The notes beneath the pieces were generated by a model. That model worked only from the letters and a program-made list of their open reading frames with translations. It was not told where the DNA came from and did not search any database. Made by a program: the position numbers and the translations under genes. A stretch of 59,863 nucleotides of DNA from an uncultured Pirellulaceae bacterium (lineage in GTDB: Bacteria > Planctomycetota > Planctomycetia > Pirellulales > Pirellulaceae): assembly GCA_937929805.1 (NCBI GenBank), contig CALFUT010000039.1, forward strand, positions 1 through 59,863. Reading direction: 5' to 3'. The number at the start of each line of letters is the position of its first letter. Position 1 is the first letter of the stretch. Below are positions 44,958 through 53,418 of this stretch, one piece after another.

Positions 44958-45749
44958 TCAATTTTGATCGGAATTGCCGATCGTTGCGGCGATTCCGTGC
45001 AACACCAGATGGTCCGTGTAATGCCAATCGTTTGGCAACAACTTGCGTACGGGTTCGAGACCACCGCCGGTGGCGAACACAACCGGATCGGCGTCCAGCG
45101 TTTTCGTAATTCGATCAACGATGCCTTGGATTGAACATGCTTGAGCCGTCAAAACACCTGTCAAGATTGCGGACTCGGTCGAATTTCCGATCGCAAGTTC
45201 CAAGTTCACATCTTTCCATTGATCAAACACATCCGGCAAGTCACCCGTCGACCGGTGCAACGACCGAAAACTGGTTTCAGCGCCGGGAAAGATAACGCCG
45301 CCACGAAACACGCCGCTCGCGTCAACCAAATCGATCGTCACCGCGGTGCCGGAATCAATCACAATCAACGGCTTCCTGTCATCGGGCTGGTGCCCCACCA
45401 TCTGAACGGCAGCGTTTGCCGCCAGCAATCGATCGATGCCCAAACTTGTTCGCGACTGAACATCCGTCTCCAACGCCACATCGTCTGCCGTCAGAACATG
45501 ACAATCAATATCGGAGACCAGCGTTTGAAGCTGCTTCAAGAACGTTTGCAGAACCTGATTGTTGACGCTGGAAACAAAACAGTGCGACAGCGAATCGCCT
45601 TTTGCCTCGGCCAGAAACTGCGACAGTGAATCGTCCGCCAACTTTGAGTCTAACCGGCGGACGGCGTTGGTTTTGAAGTGGCAGCTTTCGCGGTCAACGA
45701 TCACCAACTTGATCGAGCTGTTCCCAATGTCGGCGAGAATGGCTTGCAT
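44958..45749 (-). CDS. coaX: Type III pantothenate kinase
   Basis: CoaX phosphorylates pantothenate, the first step of CoA synthesis from vitamin B5, and is not feedback-inhibited like CoaA. The 263-residue protein (start ATG 45749) has the ASKHA motifs: DIGNSSIK at 8-15, RLLAANAA, VIDSGTAVTIDLVD, GGVIFPG and FATGGG near the end. A longer frame to 45797 adds 16 polar residues ahead of the conserved start and is not preferred. Lies between obgE and the mnmE-like gene on the same strand. panB for the upstream pathway is at 20451. Confidence 0.93.
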   Translation of the reverse strand: MQAILADIGNSSIKLVIVDRESCHFKTNAVRRLDSKLADDSLSQFLAEAKGDSLSHCFVSSVNNQVLQTFLKQLQTLVSDIDCHVLTADDVALETDVQSRTSLGIDRLLAANAAVQMVGHQPDDRKPLIVIDSGTAVTIDLVDASGVFRGGVIFPGAETSFRSLHRSTGDLPDVFDQWKDVNLELAIGNSTESAILTGVLTAQACSIQGIVDRITKTLDADPVVFATGGGLEPVRKLLPNDWHYTDHLVLHGIAATIGNSDQN

Positions 45750-45849
45750 GATGTTCACGCGTTGGCTGGATGAAGAATTCGATACCGGTTTGCCCACTGT
45801 TCGAAGTTGAACGAATCAACTTGCGGCAGGCAATCCCACAGCTTTCGCG

Positions 45850-46842
45850 CTACACCTTTTCCTTGAGCGCGGCACTGATCTGGTTGACCAACTGAGGCAG
45901 CCCTTCGCCGGTTACCGCGGAGATGCTCAATACCGGCTTACCGGCAGCTTCGCTAAGCTTGTTTGCCGCTTCTTGGCTATCGGGTAACTCAGACTTTGTG
46001 CACACCAAAATCTCCGGCCGTTCGATCAAGCTGGCGTTGTATTCTTCCAATTCGGCTCGAATGGCAAGGTAATTGGAAACCGGATCCGTTTGATCCATCG
46101 GCATCGGCTCGACCAAATGGACCAAGATTCCGGCTCGTTCAATGTGCTTCAAAAAGTCATGTCCAAGTCCAACTCCCTTGGCCGCTCCTTCGATCAAGCC
46201 AGGGATATCCGCCATCACGAACGACCGATCCACGTCAATTTGGACCATACCAAGGTTGGGGACACGCGTTGTGAAGGGATAGTTGGCAATCTCTGGGCGA
46301 GCGGCCGACAACCGACTAAGCAAAGTGCTCTTGCCCGCGTTGGGCATCCCCACCAGACCAACATCGGCAATCACTTTTAGCTCTAAGATCAACTTCCGCT
46401 GCTCGCCGGGACCACCTTCGGTCGCCTGCCGGGGGGCACGATTGGTTGACGATTTAAATCGAGTGTTCCCTTTCCCGCCACGGCCGCCATGAGCCACGAT
46501 CACGGAGTCTCCGTCGGCAGCCAAATCCTTGAGCACGAAACCGTTGACGGCATCGATCACCACCGTGCCAGGAGGAACGTACAGGTGGACATCGTCCGCA
46601 TTGGCCCCGTGGCAACCTGATCCGAGACCACCGTTTCCGTTTTTGCCTCGGATGTGGTGCTTGTTGGCGAATTCCATCAGGCTGTTGACCCCATGCTTCG
46701 CGTGCAGGAATACGCTGCCACCGTTGCCGCCATCACCGCCGTCGGGGCCACCACGCGGCACGTACTTTTCGCGGCGAAAGCTGATGCAACCATGGCCGCC
46801 ACGACCGCCGCTAACTTCAATTTGGACGCGATCGACAAACAT
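45850..46842 (-). CDS. obgE: GTPase Obg (CgtA)
   Basis: Obg is an essential GTPase of late 50S ribosome assembly and stress control. The 330-residue protein has the glycine-rich Obg fold (GGRGGHGCISFRREKYVP, GPDGGDGGNGGSVF) at 1-157 and the G domain with GMPNAGKS, NYPFTT, DIPGLIEGA and CTKSE in the G4 place. It lacks the variable C-terminal OCT domain, which is usual in many phyla. It follows rpmA on the same strand, the common rpmA-obgE order, with a hairpin (46884-46905) in between. Confidence 0.96.
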   Translation of the reverse strand: MFVDRVQIEVSGGRGGHGCISFRREKYVPRGGPDGGDGGNGGSVFLHAKHGVNSLMEFANKHHIRGKNGNGGLGSGCHGANADDVHLYVPPGTVVIDAVNGFVLKDLAADGDSVIVAHGGRGGKGNTRFKSSTNRAPRQATEGGPGEQRKLILELKVIADVGLVGMPNAGKSTLLSRLSAARPEIANYPFTTRVPNLGMVQIDVDRSFVMADIPGLIEGAAKGVGLGHDFLKHIERAGILVHLVEPMPMDQTDPVSNYLAIRAELEEYNASLIERPEILVCTKSELPDSQEAANKLSEAAGKPVLSISAVTGEGLPQLVNQISAALKEKV

Positions 46843-46883
46843 GGCACATGGAAACGTAAAAAATAGAAGCGATAAAACGCAAA

Positions 46884-46905
46884 CAGGATGCCGGTTGGCA
46901 TCCTG
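46884..46905 (-). terminator. Hairpin between rpmA and obgE
   Basis: A perfect 9-bp stem CAGGATGCC / GGCATCCTG closes on a 4-base loop. On the minus strand it is followed by TTTGCGTTTTA. It lies after the rpmA stop and before obgE and could reduce read-through, giving more rpmA than obgE transcript. Confidence 0.65.
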
Positions 46906-46934
46906 CTGGTATCCAGAAAATTGTCGTCCGCTGA

Positions 46935-47186
46935 TCAGCTTGCTTCGGCGACCACGTTAATGCGACAACCCTTGCGATCAAACATCACTTGACCATCGAT
47001 CAGCGCGAACAGAGTGTAATCTTTGCCTTGGCCAACGCCTTTGCCAGCGTGCCACTTGTTGCCGACCTGACGAATCAGAATGTTGCCCGCAACAACTCGT
47101 TCGCTACCGAACTTCTTGACACCTCGTCGTTGCGCGTTTGAATCGCGACCGTTACGGCTGGAGCCCTGTCCCTTTTTATGTGCCAT
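46935..47186 (-). CDS. rpmA: 50S ribosomal protein L27
   Basis: The 83-residue protein starts [16 protein letters not shown], the conserved L27 N-terminus that reaches the peptidyl-transferase centre, and keeps RRGVKKFG and NILIRQ. No N-terminal cleavage extension is present, unlike Firmicutes L27. The usual upstream partner rplU (L21) is not adjacent; a secreted protein gene is found instead. obgE follows. Confidence 0.97.
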   Translation of the reverse strand: MAHKKGQGSSRNGRDSNAQRRGVKKFGSERVVAGNILIRQVGNKWHAGKGVGQGKDYTLFALIDGQVMFDRKGCRINVVAEAS

Positions 47187-47363
47187 TTTACTTCTCTAAA
47201 AATATCTGTCGTTTTGTTTCTGTCCGACGTGGCCGAAGCCCAATCGGAAAATTCTATTGTCTGGGCTCACAGGCGAGCAATGCTCGGTAGCCGTCATCGC
47301 TTGGTGAACCCGCTATCAGATCGATGACAGCAGCCGACCAAACGCAATATCGAGCCGCACAGT

Positions 47364-48674
47364 TTAGCGGTAGATCCACAGATGATCAAGGCTTTTGATG
47401 AAGCGGATCTTGCCGAAATCAGGCTCCCAGTATTGGGGCTCAAGGGCCAACGTGTACGCCTCTTCGCCCATGTTCATCGACCATTTTTGGCCGGGAATCA
47501 AGGTTTTCAGGCCCACATTGCCCGGGATCTCCAATCCGGACGCCTCAATCGCCACCGCAACCGGTTCAGGAAGCTCGCCCTGATCCAAGGTTGGAGTAAT
47601 CGCGGATTTGAAGGTTTCGAGGCTCACTTGGCCGTCGGCCTCCGCAATTAGCACACTTCGGTTGGCGGTGGGGCTTTCATGGTACACGCGCAAAACGGGC
47701 CCCGGCAAAGCATATCGCTGGGTGATCAGCACCTGCCGACGAGCATCGTTGACCAGCGGGATCCCATAGTCCACGTTGTCGTCCGACTCGGAAACCGTGT
47801 CTCCCGGTCGCCAAAAGTTGAGCTGCAGCGTCTTTTGTTTGAGATCGATATCGCCGTTCGCATCTTTGTGGATCCGGTAAGCGTTTGTCAAACCCGACAC
47901 GAACACGCTCAAGTAATCGATTCGCGGATCGACATCCCGCCAGATCGCGACGCCCCAAACACCATCAGCCGCTTCATCTTGGATGACGGGTAGCTCTGCA
48001 CGCGACATTTCAACGGTGCTCAACAACCTGCGTCCCGGATCCTCGCGCTGTTGAACCAGCTTGACCAGCGCGGGATCGATGAAATCCCGATAAACCACCT
48101 TCTCGTATTTCCTCTTCTCAGCCGGGATCACCCAGCCTTCAATCGTAAAACGAGGCAGAAAATCGACTTTCTTATCGGTCGCCGCTTTATTGTTCTGCAA
48201 TTCGAACAGTTGACGGTCGAAGTTTGGATTCTCTTTTACCTGCTCAAATCCCAGCGATTTTCCCAAGTTACGAACTCGGTAAACCATGTACCAAATGTTG
48301 TCTTGAGCAATCCGACCATCGGATAGTCGAACCTGCTGCGACATCTGACGCAAACCCGTGAAAGAAAATTCGTACTGCCAGACGTCTCGAAACAGAACGA
48401 CTCGCCGTGAGCGTTCGTGCAAGGTCACCTGCCGGGGCAACGTTTGAGGTTGATACGGCTGGGCATCGATACCGGGCAAAGGCATCGGCAAAGAGAAACT
48501 GTCGCGAACGTCCAAGATGGTTGGAATAGTTTTCAGCACGCCCGGCGCGAGTTCTCGAGCCTCAAACCCAACCTGCCCACGGACCAATGCCGGCGAGGCA
48601 ACCGAGAAAGCGGACAACAACATCGCGGTCAATGCAAATAGTGTCAGGTTTTTCATGGCGGATCGCGTTTGCAT
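47364..48674 (-). CDS. Secreted conserved protein of unknown function (436 aa)
   Basis: The start at ATG 48674 gives a signal peptide (MKNLTLFALTAMLLSAFS, cleavage near RGQ). A longer frame to 48923 would bury it. The mature part is beta-rich with an RFTIEGWVIP block and VVYRDFIDP. No named family is recognised; it resembles conserved planctomycete secreted proteins by style. The C-terminal part (NVGLKTLIPGQKWSMNM) has few Cys. It stands alone on the minus strand between spoVG and rpmA with about 180 bp to rpmA. Confidence 0.75.
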   Translation of the reverse strand: MQTRSAMKNLTLFALTAMLLSAFSVASPALVRGQVGFEARELAPGVLKTIPTILDVRDSFSLPMPLPGIDAQPYQPQTLPRQVTLHERSRRVVLFRDVWQYEFSFTGLRQMSQQVRLSDGRIAQDNIWYMVYRVRNLGKSLGFEQVKENPNFDRQLFELQNNKAATDKKVDFLPRFTIEGWVIPAEKRKYEKVVYRDFIDPALVKLVQQREDPGRRLLSTVEMSRAELPVIQDEAADGVWGVAIWRDVDPRIDYLSVFVSGLTNAYRIHKDANGDIDLKQKTLQLNFWRPGDTVSESDDNVDYGIPLVNDARRQVLITQRYALPGPVLRVYHESPTANRSVLIAEADGQVSLETFKSAITPTLDQGELPEPVAVAIEASGLEIPGNVGLKTLIPGQKWSMNMGEEAYTLALEPQYWEPDFGKIRFIKSLDHLWIYR

Positions 48675-49055
48675 GGTTGGGCCTGGCAACTGTTCGCAGT
48701 AATTGTGAAAGAATCGTTTCGTCGATTGGGAAAGGGCAGCACAGCCATCGAGGGCGAGCAACCTGAAATTCGCATGAAGTCGCCTATCACCCAGCAGCTG
48801 TCTCGTCGCATGAAGACCAAACCAGCCACCGCCCGAATCGCTGGGCGAAATACCAGCCAAAAGCGGAGGCACCCAAACTTTCGTCAGCACCGAAGTATAG
48901 TTCGATTCATTGAAAAGGGTCAAGATTTATCGCGATTTCCGGAGTCGCTGGGCACATGCGACAGGTTTCTTGACACGGATGATTCTGGGAACACCCGTCC
49001 GTCAGCCGCGCGTTGGACCCTATCTTGATTTTTCGTCGGCCAAGCTAACGCAACG
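48675..49055. other. 381-bp spacer without a recognised gene
   Basis: It lies between the spoVG-like gene and the secreted protein gene. Overlapping short frames have no start signal. No hairpin with a T tract is evident. Confidence 0.5.
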
Positions 49056-49784
49056 TCAATCAAAGATTCCTTTGCCGAACTCTTCGGCAGCCGGCTTAGA
49101 TCGGCCGGACGAAATATTCGGATTATCCGGAGGAGCATCGGATTGCTTGACCGAATCGACAGACGGATCGGCACTTGGGTGAGGACCATCATGGCCGCTG
49201 GCGTGAGCAGAATCCGCCCGAGTCACCTCAGCTGGCACCGTGTTCGAATCGGTTTTGGAATCAACATTTAAGCCAGGCTGTGAATCGGCAGCGGCATCGC
49301 CGCCCCCACCTGTGTCCGTTTCGGTGGGCTCAGGATTATTGCTCGTCTTCGCCGGTGTCCGCTGTGCACCGCTATAACCATCATCGTAGCGAGAATAGTA
49401 GCCGGGCTCGTTTGACCGCGCGAGTTCTTTTTTTAGCTCCGCAATCACGCGGTTTTGAATCATCTCACGACATTCCGCGTTCACCGGATGAGCAATATCG
49501 GCGTACAGCTTGGCGCGGCCACCGGCATCATGAGAAACCTGATCCGAAGGCTGACGCTTGCCACAATTGTTGCAGTAATTGGCTCGAAGATGGTTCTTCG
49601 TATGGCATTTGGAACAGGTGAGCGTCAGCTTGCGGCTAGGCATCGCGACAAAAGGGCCATTGTTGCCTTCAATGATTTTCAGATCACGAACCACGAAGGC
49701 ATCGTCGAAGGTGACACTGCAAAATCCGCGCAGACGATCCTCGCCGCCTTCCATCAGCTTGATGCGAACTTCCGTAATTTCCAT
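49056..49784 (-). CDS. spoVG: SpoVG-like protein with an inserted zinc ribbon and long acidic tail
   Basis: The 242-residue protein starts at ATG 49784. Residues 1-53 ([30 protein letters not shown]) and ~91-118 ([17 protein letters not shown]) together form the SpoVG fold, normally about 85-95 residues. Between them lies a zinc ribbon with Cys57, Cys60, Cys71 and Cys74 (CSKC, then CNNC). After residue ~125 a Ser/Asp/Pro-rich low-complexity tail of over 100 residues follows. SpoVG proteins bind DNA or RNA and tune transcription. It lies 54 bp after ispE on the same strand; ispE also lies near spoVG in Bacillus, a distant echo of that order. Confidence 0.85.
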   Translation of the reverse strand: MEITEVRIKLMEGGEDRLRGFCSVTFDDAFVVRDLKIIEGNNGPFVAMPSRKLTLTCSKCHTKNHLRANYCNNCGKRQPSDQVSHDAGGRAKLYADIAHPVNAECREMIQNRVIAELKKELARSNEPGYYSRYDDGYSGAQRTPAKTSNNPEPTETDTGGGGDAAADSQPGLNVDSKTDSNTVPAEVTRADSAHASGHDGPHPSADPSVDSVKQSDAPPDNPNISSGRSKPAAEEFGKGIFD

Positions 49785-49838
49785 AGCTGCTAATCCTTTG
49801 CCCGTTCGAACCAACTTCGACCCGTCAAAGCCACTGCC

Positions 49839-50804
49839 TCAAACCGCTGTTGCCCCACAACTCGTATCAACCGCTCCAGTCGTATGGCAGCAATAAAATC
49901 TGAAACCCGGCATCCGTCCTCGCAACCTTACAGCCGAATTAGTAGCCAATCGCTTCGAACGGAACAATCCGAAGTAGCTGCTACCGCTGCCACTTAGCTG
50001 ATGTCCGGAACATCGTCCCATCTCCTGAAGCAGTTGAAACTCCTTCCGAACTTCGGCAACTTCCTCATTCATTGGCAAGGCGAACCGTTGCAATCGATTG
50101 AAAAGCAACCGCCCGGTTGCGGTAACCCGCCCGTCCACTAGCCGCAAACCAAACTCCGCCGAAGTTTCCTGAAGGCGAGAAACTGGCGGTGAATCTGCGA
50201 GAGAAACACGAGAAAAAACATGCGGCGTTGATAACCCCGTCGGCGGTTTGCCAATCACAAGCCAATGCGAGGACGGCGCGTTGATTGGAGAAATCAGTTC
50301 CCCTCGTCCTTCACAAAACGCCGTTCCACCGGTCAGAAAGAATGGCACGTCGCTTCCCAATTCCGCAGCAATGTCATGCATCTGCCGCATGTCGAGTGCC
50401 GCTTTCCACAAAACGTTTAGTCCCTTGATCGTTGCCGCCGCATCACTTGACGCCCCTCCGAGTCCGGCCGCAGAAGGAATGCGTTTGTGCAATACGATGT
50501 CCACACCTCGCTGCGCGACGTTTGATGGGCAAACGGCTCGAACCGCTTCCGCCGCTTTCAATACCAAATTGCTCGGTCCATCGGGAACCGAACCCACTTC
50601 CTCTGCATGCTCATATTTCACGGTTAACGCCAGCCGATCGTCGTCTCGCAAAGTAAACGACAATGTGTCGTATAACGAAACCGTGCTCATAAACGTTTCG
50701 ATCTGATGAAACCCGTCGTCTCGCTTGCCAAGCAACTCTAGGTACCAGTTCACCTTCGCCGGAGCGAGAACCGCGAGGGCAATTGAATCATGAAACAAAT
50801 TCAT
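49839..50804 (-). CDS. ispE: 4-diphosphocytidyl-2-C-methyl-D-erythritol kinase
   Basis: IspE phosphorylates CDP-ME in the methylerythritol-phosphate route to isoprenoids. The 321-residue GHMP kinase has APAKVNWYLELLGKRDDGFH at the N-terminus, the glycine-rich PSAAGLGGASSDAAA ATP loop (near 110-124), and SDVPFFLTGGTAFCEGRGE. The C-terminal motif reads HQLSGSGSSYFGLF. Length is slightly above the family norm. It is the first gene of the minus-strand block that continues with spoVG. The upstream spacer (50805 onward) must hold the promoter. Confidence 0.94.
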   Translation of the reverse strand: MNLFHDSIALAVLAPAKVNWYLELLGKRDDGFHQIETFMSTVSLYDTLSFTLRDDDRLALTVKYEHAEEVGSVPDGPSNLVLKAAEAVRAVCPSNVAQRGVDIVLHKRIPSAAGLGGASSDAAATIKGLNVLWKAALDMRQMHDIAAELGSDVPFFLTGGTAFCEGRGELISPINAPSSHWLVIGKPPTGLSTPHVFSRVSLADSPPVSRLQETSAEFGLRLVDGRVTATGRLLFNRLQRFALPMNEEVAEVRKEFQLLQEMGRCSGHQLSGSGSSYFGLFRSKRLATNSAVRLRGRMPGFRFYCCHTTGAVDTSCGATAV

Positions 50805-51853
50805 CTAGGTGCCAGTCATGTAAACGCAGTCGTCTTTCACAAGCTGAGCAATGCTCAACGATGCAAACTGGTTGCAAAGGCCTCATGAGAAGAAACAAAT
50901 TACTGCCGCGAAAAAAACGCCTGCGAAAACTTCATTGTTTTCGTCTTTGTGTCGCCAAACCTACGCCAAGAAAGTTCTTTCAGATGGCGAACCAATGAAC
51001 CAATCCTCATCACTCCGTCAAGCTCGCAAGGACATACCCTATCACGATTCAATCAAAGCAACAAATCAACCTGATAGAAATTGTTGCCCAAGCCAAATCC
51101 GTTTCTTCGCCGCTGGTTCAACACCGAGATCGCCCTTCACGTGATTGCTCGTTCATCACTTCCTGTTTCTCGCCTACAGAACCTTCGTTCAATAGGAAAT
51201 TGCATGGATTGCCGTAAGTCCTTACCCAACAACAAATCCTAAACCAACACGTAAGTGAGCGACCGATCCCCCGCTGACGTAACGGTTTATGATGACACGT
51301 GCAATTTCCTCTAAATCAAAGGAGGGATGCCAGAAAACCATTTCACCAAACCGAAACTCTCACGATTTTTTTATCTTCACAATCAAGGTCAAGCTGGCAA
51401 TTTGGGGCACCTAGGTGGCTCGCGAAAGAGACATGCGACGCTGGTGGCGAAACAGACCGTTCACAACTGCGAGACGAACAATGGCCCGAGCGTTTTCACC
51501 CAAAGAAATGAAAAATCTGGAGGACAATGAAGGGCGGGATCACCGATGTAAAGGCAGAGCGCCACGCAAAGATGCCTTTTGGCCCATCCGTTGGTACACC
51601 AACCAGATTTCGTAGCCATATGCCTCGATTTCAGAAACCTGCCGCCATAAACCGATTCGAGATAAGACTATCAGCTGATTTTAGGGCCTTGATTTGAGCG
51701 CAGACGCGACAGCTCGGGCAACGATATTTGTCTGAAATGAGCGGCCAGCCCGAATTTTTAATCTGGGCAAACAACCGGCTCGACTATTTTTATGTTCCCC
51801 GTTTCTGCCACCTTTTCACCGCGTGTCGCCAAGTGCCTGCCCCATCCGAACAA
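50805..51853. other. 1.05-kb stretch without a recognised gene
   Basis: It separates the divergent ispE and VTT genes. Several short frames exist (for example 51327-51530, directly preceded by GGAGGG) but none has family features. A perfect 7-bp hairpin AAAGGCA / TGCCTTT occurs near 51551-51580 and a GTTGGT / ACCAAC palindrome just after; together they hint at a structured RNA but match no class I can confirm. Confidence 0.5.
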
Positions 51854-52495
51854 ATGCCTAACTCAGATACCGATAACTTTTCCTCCAACGGACCAGCTGA
51901 AACTCCGCGTTGGGCCATCCACCGACGCCTTTACGATTGGGTGTTGTCTCTTGCCGAAACAAGTTATGGAACTTGGGCACTGTTTTGGATTAGCTTTGCC
52001 GAATCAAGCTTCTTCCCAATCCCGCCCGATGTCTTGCTAGCCCCGCTGTGCCTAGGCAGTCGACGAAGAAGCCTCTGGTTCGCAGCAGTGACGACAATCG
52101 GAAGCGTATTGGGAGCCTTGCTTGGTTACGCGATTGGGTACTGGCTGATCGATTATGCGGTGATGATCCCTGGCATTACGCTCGAAAAGATCGATGGTCT
52201 GAAAACCGAGTTTGCTGAACGCGGCCAGTGGTACGTCCTGATCGCTGCATTGACGCCAATCCCTTTCAAGCTGCTGACCATCACCGCCGGAGCCGCCAAG
52301 ATGAGCATTCCGATTTTCCTAGTGGCATGCGTGATCGGGCGAGCAACGCGTTTCTTCCTAGTCGCAGGAATCATTCGCGCCATCGGGCCGAAAGCGATTC
52401 CACTGATCGACAAGTATTTCAATTTGCTGTGCATTCTGTTTGTGGCACTGCTGGTCGGCGGATTCGTGGTCCTAAAATACTTTGGCGGACACTAA
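51854..52495 (+). CDS. VTT-domain membrane protein (YqaA/DedA-like)
   Basis: With ATG at 51854 the protein has 213 residues. A polar N-terminal tail is followed by the VTT-like region: FAESSFFPIPPDVLLAPLCLG, a re-entrant/helix part (IGSVLGALLGYAIGYWLI) and LTPIPFKLLTITAGAAKM, ending with two more spans. DedA/VTT proteins act in membrane homeostasis, some as lipid carriers for undecaprenyl phosphate or phosphatidylethanolamine. The specific YqaA-like branch has an unknown substrate. The frame is open from 51728 but the added part lacks features. Confidence 0.85.
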   Translation: MPNSDTDNFSSNGPAETPRWAIHRRLYDWVLSLAETSYGTWALFWISFAESSFFPIPPDVLLAPLCLGSRRRSLWFAAVTTIGSVLGALLGYAIGYWLIDYAVMIPGITLEKIDGLKTEFAERGQWYVLIAALTPIPFKLLTITAGAAKMSIPIFLVACVIGRATRFFLVAGIIRAIGPKAIPLIDKYFNLLCILFVALLVGGFVVLKYFGGH

Positions 52496-52543
52496 TTGGA
52501 CAGCGCCAGTTTTGCAATTTCACCGTTGTTTTTGCCGCAGTGT

Positions 52544-52602
52544 GTCGTCGGTAGGGCGAGGCTCCGTCCGAGCCGCGCGGAGCAAAAAAGCTCAAACATC
52601 CA
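52544..52602 (+). repeat. Dispersed 58-bp repeat, copy 2
   Basis: It matches the complement of 17830-17887 in about 50 positions with one indel. It lies just downstream of the VTT gene. Confidence 0.75.
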
Positions 52603-52626
52603 CATGGGGCGGACGGAGTGAATAGA

Positions 52627-52800
52627 CCTAGGACATAGGTAACACTTTTGAGATGGTGTTTTTCGAGGACAAAGAGCGGACGTTGAAGGGGTGGCGCTTT
52701 TTGTCCTCGGAAAACACCGCCTAGGGTCGCTCTAAGCTGCTAAAACGCGGATTCAAAAGCGCCACCCATGTCCCGGCACAAGTGTTACCCATGTCTCCGG
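52627..52800. mobile_element. MITE-like nest of inverted repeats
   Basis: Three pairs are visible: ACATAGGTAACACTT (52633-52647) with AAGTGTTACCCATGT (52780-52794), 14 of 15; a 19-bp pair at 52655-52673 and 52700-52718, 18 of 19; and GGGTGGCGCTTTT (52689-52701) with AAAAGCGCCACCC (52755-52767), perfect. The second and third share bases, so two alternative folds exist. No transposase frame is inside. It may be a non-autonomous element or an insertion-sequence remnant. Confidence 0.7.
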
Positions 52801-53067
52801 TATGTACAACGGAGCCTTCCCCTCCCAACATCGGTTTCATTCATCGAAAGTGGCGCTGTCCAACTAAGCCCTTTGCCGGATGTTTCGTAGGCCGGTAACA
52901 AGGTCTCGAAAACACTGCCAAACATTATCCAAACATTATCGTAACTGTGCGAACTCAAAATGCTTGAAAACAGTCTGTGATTCGAAGCTACCTCTGAATA
53001 GAGACCGAAGTTCCGGCAGAACAGGCGCTTACGTGTTACGACCCACATCTTTGGTGAAATATTCGGG

Positions 53068-53418
53068 CTAAGGCAACAGCGGCGGTTCCCCAACGTGCGT
53101 TCTGCTTAAGCGGTACCAATACGTTAGGCACCGCAGAGCCGGGATTCCCAGCAGTATGCAAAAGGCTCCCGCGACCCAAGTCTCAACCGGAACGGTCGCT
53201 TTGAAATCCACGCCTTCAATCGCAACCGCATCACTGAACGCCTTCGCCGTCACGGTCGCACTGCGATACTTCTCCCACGCAATCAGACCACAAAGCCCTG
53301 ACGCTCCCAGCAACAAAAAACCGGTCGACCGAAAGCTGCGACTCTGAGCCTCAGTTCGATCCGCATCGCTAATGAGATCACTCACAAAAAATCTTTCCGA
53401 TCTGCCGGGACTGATCAT
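53068..53418 (-). CDS. Small two-span membrane protein (116 aa)
   Basis: The protein has two hydrophobic segments (STGFLLLGASGLCGLIAW and VAGAFCILLGIPALRCL) with a short loop outside and a basic C-terminus. No family is recognised. Its start overlaps the stop of the transglutaminase gene by 4 bp, so translation is coupled and the two products may work together in the envelope. Confidence 0.75.
   Translation of the reverse strand: MISPGRSERFFVSDLISDADRTEAQSRSFRSTGFLLLGASGLCGLIAWEKYRSATVTAKAFSDAVAIEGVDFKATVPVETWVAGAFCILLGIPALRCLTYWYRLSRTHVGEPPLLP

Larger units (their letters stand above)
52496..53067. other. 572-bp spacer with a dispersed repeat and a MITE-like nest
   Basis: It holds copy 2 of the 58-bp repeat (52544-52602) and the nested inverted repeats at 52627-52800. 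The remaining 270 bases up to the convergent membrane-protein gene show no gene. Confidence 0.65.

Noticed and set aside
51327-51530. 67-codon frame behind GGAGGG
   Set aside because: The purine tract abuts the ATG directly, which is too close for a ribosome site, and the peptide has no features.
51540-51610. Possible cyclic-di-GMP (GEMM) riboswitch because of a CCACGCAAAG word
   Set aside because: The upstream conserved half of the aptamer is missing and the downstream receptor does not fit; kept only as a structured-RNA hint.
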